Below, one piece after another: positions 61,983 through 64,000 of a stretch of DNA of 64,000 bases (positions within the stretch are counted from its first letter, which is position 1; every line of letters begins with the position of its first letter). The notes below the pieces were generated by a model. The model did not search any database and was not told the DNA's origin. It saw nothing but the letters and a program-made list of their open reading frames with translations. The DNA is from Karalla daura (taxonomy: Eukaryota; Chordata; Actinopteri; Chaetodontiformes; Leiognathidae): positions 9,688,670-9,752,669 of the forward strand of contig CM055200.1 in assembly GCA_029224185.1 (NCBI GenBank), read 5' to 3'. The position numbers were made by a program, and so were the translations under genes.

Positions 61983-63129
61983 CATCTAATTTCTTTCTCC
62001 TTTCCTATCTCCTCTGCTCTCCTCTTCGGGGAATATGATTTCATCTCGTCAACAGCAGTCCTGGTATGAGGAAAGTATAAGACATGGTAGAAATCGGGGC
62101 TCCACATACATGTTTTGCAAAATAACACCCAGAGAATATTTGCAGTTGTTTGTTGGTGCTCTTTAAATGGATGTTTCATGTTTGCCAAGACATTTAAGCT
62201 GCTGGATGTTTTCCCTCATGGAGGTTTTAGCTTTGTTTTCAATCTTTTTCATGTAGTGTTGAGCCACTAATGCAAAAAAAAAGTATATATGTAAATATGT
62301 ATTTCTTTTTTGCAGAGCGCGCAGAGTTTAAAACATTACCATTTCAATATAACACTTGATTTATATGTGTTTAAAAAAAAGGTTATAATCTTTTACTTTA
62401 AAAGGATGTATTCTCAAATGAGATTATGCTAATAGAGTGTCATTTGCATAAAACGGGTGGAAATGTTAAACCAGATTAAAAATTCAGAATATTTAAGAGT
62501 TTTATCCATGCTGTTAGTCAACAAATATATTCATTCTCCAGGAGAATATTAGAGGCTAAATGTGACATTGTGGAGAAACACAAACTGTGTTTTAGTGGCC
62601 ACGGTCCCCCTCCCCAACTCCTCCGGAGTCGTGTACTCTTTTCTCACTAAATATATTCAAAGTAGATTCAATCAAATGAAGAAAACCTGTTTTTGTGTGT
62701 TTCCAGGGTCCCAGGTCTCAGGTGAGCGTGGTACGTATCGATGTAAAGCAGGCCGTCGTCTCAGCCTGCAGCACTAACATTTTATAGGTTACTCTGAAAG
62801 TAAAGCCAAGAAAAACTACTGTTTCCATCAGCAATATTATTTCAAAATGCGATTTTTTTTACAGTTATATAAGGAAAATGATTTAAAGAAATGAAATGAT
62901 AAATAGCAGTAGAAAAGGCAGCAGTGTTTTCATGAGCATTTATAGCAGAAAATGTATCAATTAGAGGATTTTTTATGACAGAAATCACAACAGAATTGTA
63001 TTTTTAATTAACAAAACGATTATGTCTCTATATGCAAAGCATGTGAAAAACATGCACACACGTACAAACGTATAAATTCTGAGTCCTACCTGCAAAAATG
63101 TATTCGAAGCCGTCTGCTAAATTAAACGA

Positions 63130-63290
63130 GAGACGGTGAGACGGTCCACTAATTCAAATAAAATCCGCCCACTAAGAAGTTATTAATTGGTCATATAAAA
63201 TATTCAGAATTCCTCTCTGCTCATTATATGACATATTCAAAATTAATAGCTTGCCATCTAGAATTAATGGCCTGTTGCTGAGGTCTTTTT
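63130..63290. promoter_or_regulatory. Candidate conserved non-coding block, AT-rich
   Basis: Contains CACTAATTC, TTATTAATTGGTCATA, CATTATATGACATATTC, AAAATTAATAGC and GAATTAATGGCC in 160 bp without simple repeats. Resembles homeodomain-bound enhancer sequence; speculative. Confidence 0.25.
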
Positions 63291-63318
63291 TTGTTGTTGT
63301 TGTTGTTCTTGTTCTTGT
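63287..63318. repeat. TTG trinucleotide repeat
   Basis: About six TTG units after a T-run, with later TTC interruptions. Confidence 0.85.
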
Positions 63319-63420
63319 TAATAATTGTGCATTACATTTCTCTGGGAAGTAACTTTCACAGTGTGGGCCTCAGACTGACAGCACTTTGGTTGAATGTACT
63401 TTGCTAACATTGTGTAGTAA

Positions 63421-63479
63421 CACACACACACACACACACAGGCACACACACATGCACACACACACACACACACACACAA
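63421..63479. repeat. CA dinucleotide repeat, interrupted
   Basis: About 27 units with GG and TG interruptions. Confidence 0.95.
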
Positions 63480-64000
63480 GCTCCTGTCCAAAAAAGAAAA
63501 AAAGAGAGAGAGATGGAGTGAGCACGATATGAACTCACTTGTTTCACTTGCTCCTGCCGTGGAGAGCTGGAGCCCTAAACTCTTGATAACCTGCTGTGAC
63601 CTGGCCCCTCCCCCTCCTCGGTGAATCACACGTCTGCAGCGAGTGCAGCCCCCTCTGTCATGTGTTGCACACTGCCCCTTGTGGTTCACTGCAAACTCCG
63701 ATTCAGATTGTGACTTGGCAGCAGGATCCTGTGTTTGCCCTGAGGCGCACACATTTGTACTCTCATTTATTTATTGGTTTATTTGAATAGCTCTGCTTTT
63801 GTGAACTTTGGATACGTTTTTTATTTTCATTTTGTCTCGCTATAATACGGTCCAGAGTGATATTTCTTCCATCTGGCAGCAGCCTCTCTCTGTGACAGCT
63901 TCTCTGCGTTACAGTTTAGAGTTAAAATTATCATTACAATATGTTATGCAAAAGAATCCTTCTCATAATAGCTGGGTCAGGAAGACCCTGTATTAAATTA

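Larger units (their letters stand above)
57276..64000. other. Intergenic, candidate regulatory DNA
   Basis: No gene recognised up to the window end. Low-repeat, homeodomain-site-rich stretches at 58180-58470 and 63130-63290 are listed separately. Simple repeats are at 61918-61982, 63287-63318 and 63421-63479. Confidence 0.6.

Overview
This window is nuclear DNA from a bony fish, most likely a teleost. It has one spliced vertebrate gene with compact introns (about 1 to 3 kb), dense CA/GT, GA, CTC and CTAT microsatellites, and degraded copies of interspersed repeats that are common in teleosts. There is no bacterial, viral or organellar organisation.

The only protein-coding gene I can support is rab11fip2 (Rab11 family-interacting protein 2, a class I Rab11-FIP), on the + strand. 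Five coding exons at 38877-39229, 42175-42581, 43692-44043, 45212-45284 and 47414-47638 join in phase into a 469-residue protein. It has an N-terminal C2 domain, a basic serine-rich linker with one DPF and three NPF motifs, and a C-terminal coiled-coil Rab11-binding domain. The fourth coding exon (73 nt) was deduced from splice sites and phase: joining exon 3 directly to exon 5 gives an immediate stop. A composite ETS/CRE site at 37745-37758 and a good splice donor at 37938/37939 mark a probable promoter and a non-coding first exon carrying several short upstream ORFs. The 3' UTR begins at 47639 and its end is uncertain; candidate poly(A) signals are at 51054 and 52531.

Positions 1 to about 37700 form a gene-free interval. 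It holds simple repeats, two foldback elements of MITE type, one SINE-like copy, a second common repeat and a decayed non-LTR retrotransposon fragment. Positions about 52560 to 64000 are also gene-free and hold another SINE-like copy. Both flanks contain AT-rich, homeodomain-site-rich, low-repeat blocks that look like conserved non-coding regulatory DNA. From memory, rab11fip2 neighbours EMX2 in vertebrates, with its 3' end facing EMX2. The right flank could therefore belong to the emx2 regulatory landscape, but this is inference.

I found no CRISPR array, operon, phage, intact transposase, rRNA or tRNA gene, and nothing that I can defend as a new molecular system. The most useful leads are the short phase-correcting exon 4, the changed NPF motif set, a foldback repeat inside the probable 3' UTR, an unbroken degenerate pentamer array, and the candidate regulatory blocks.
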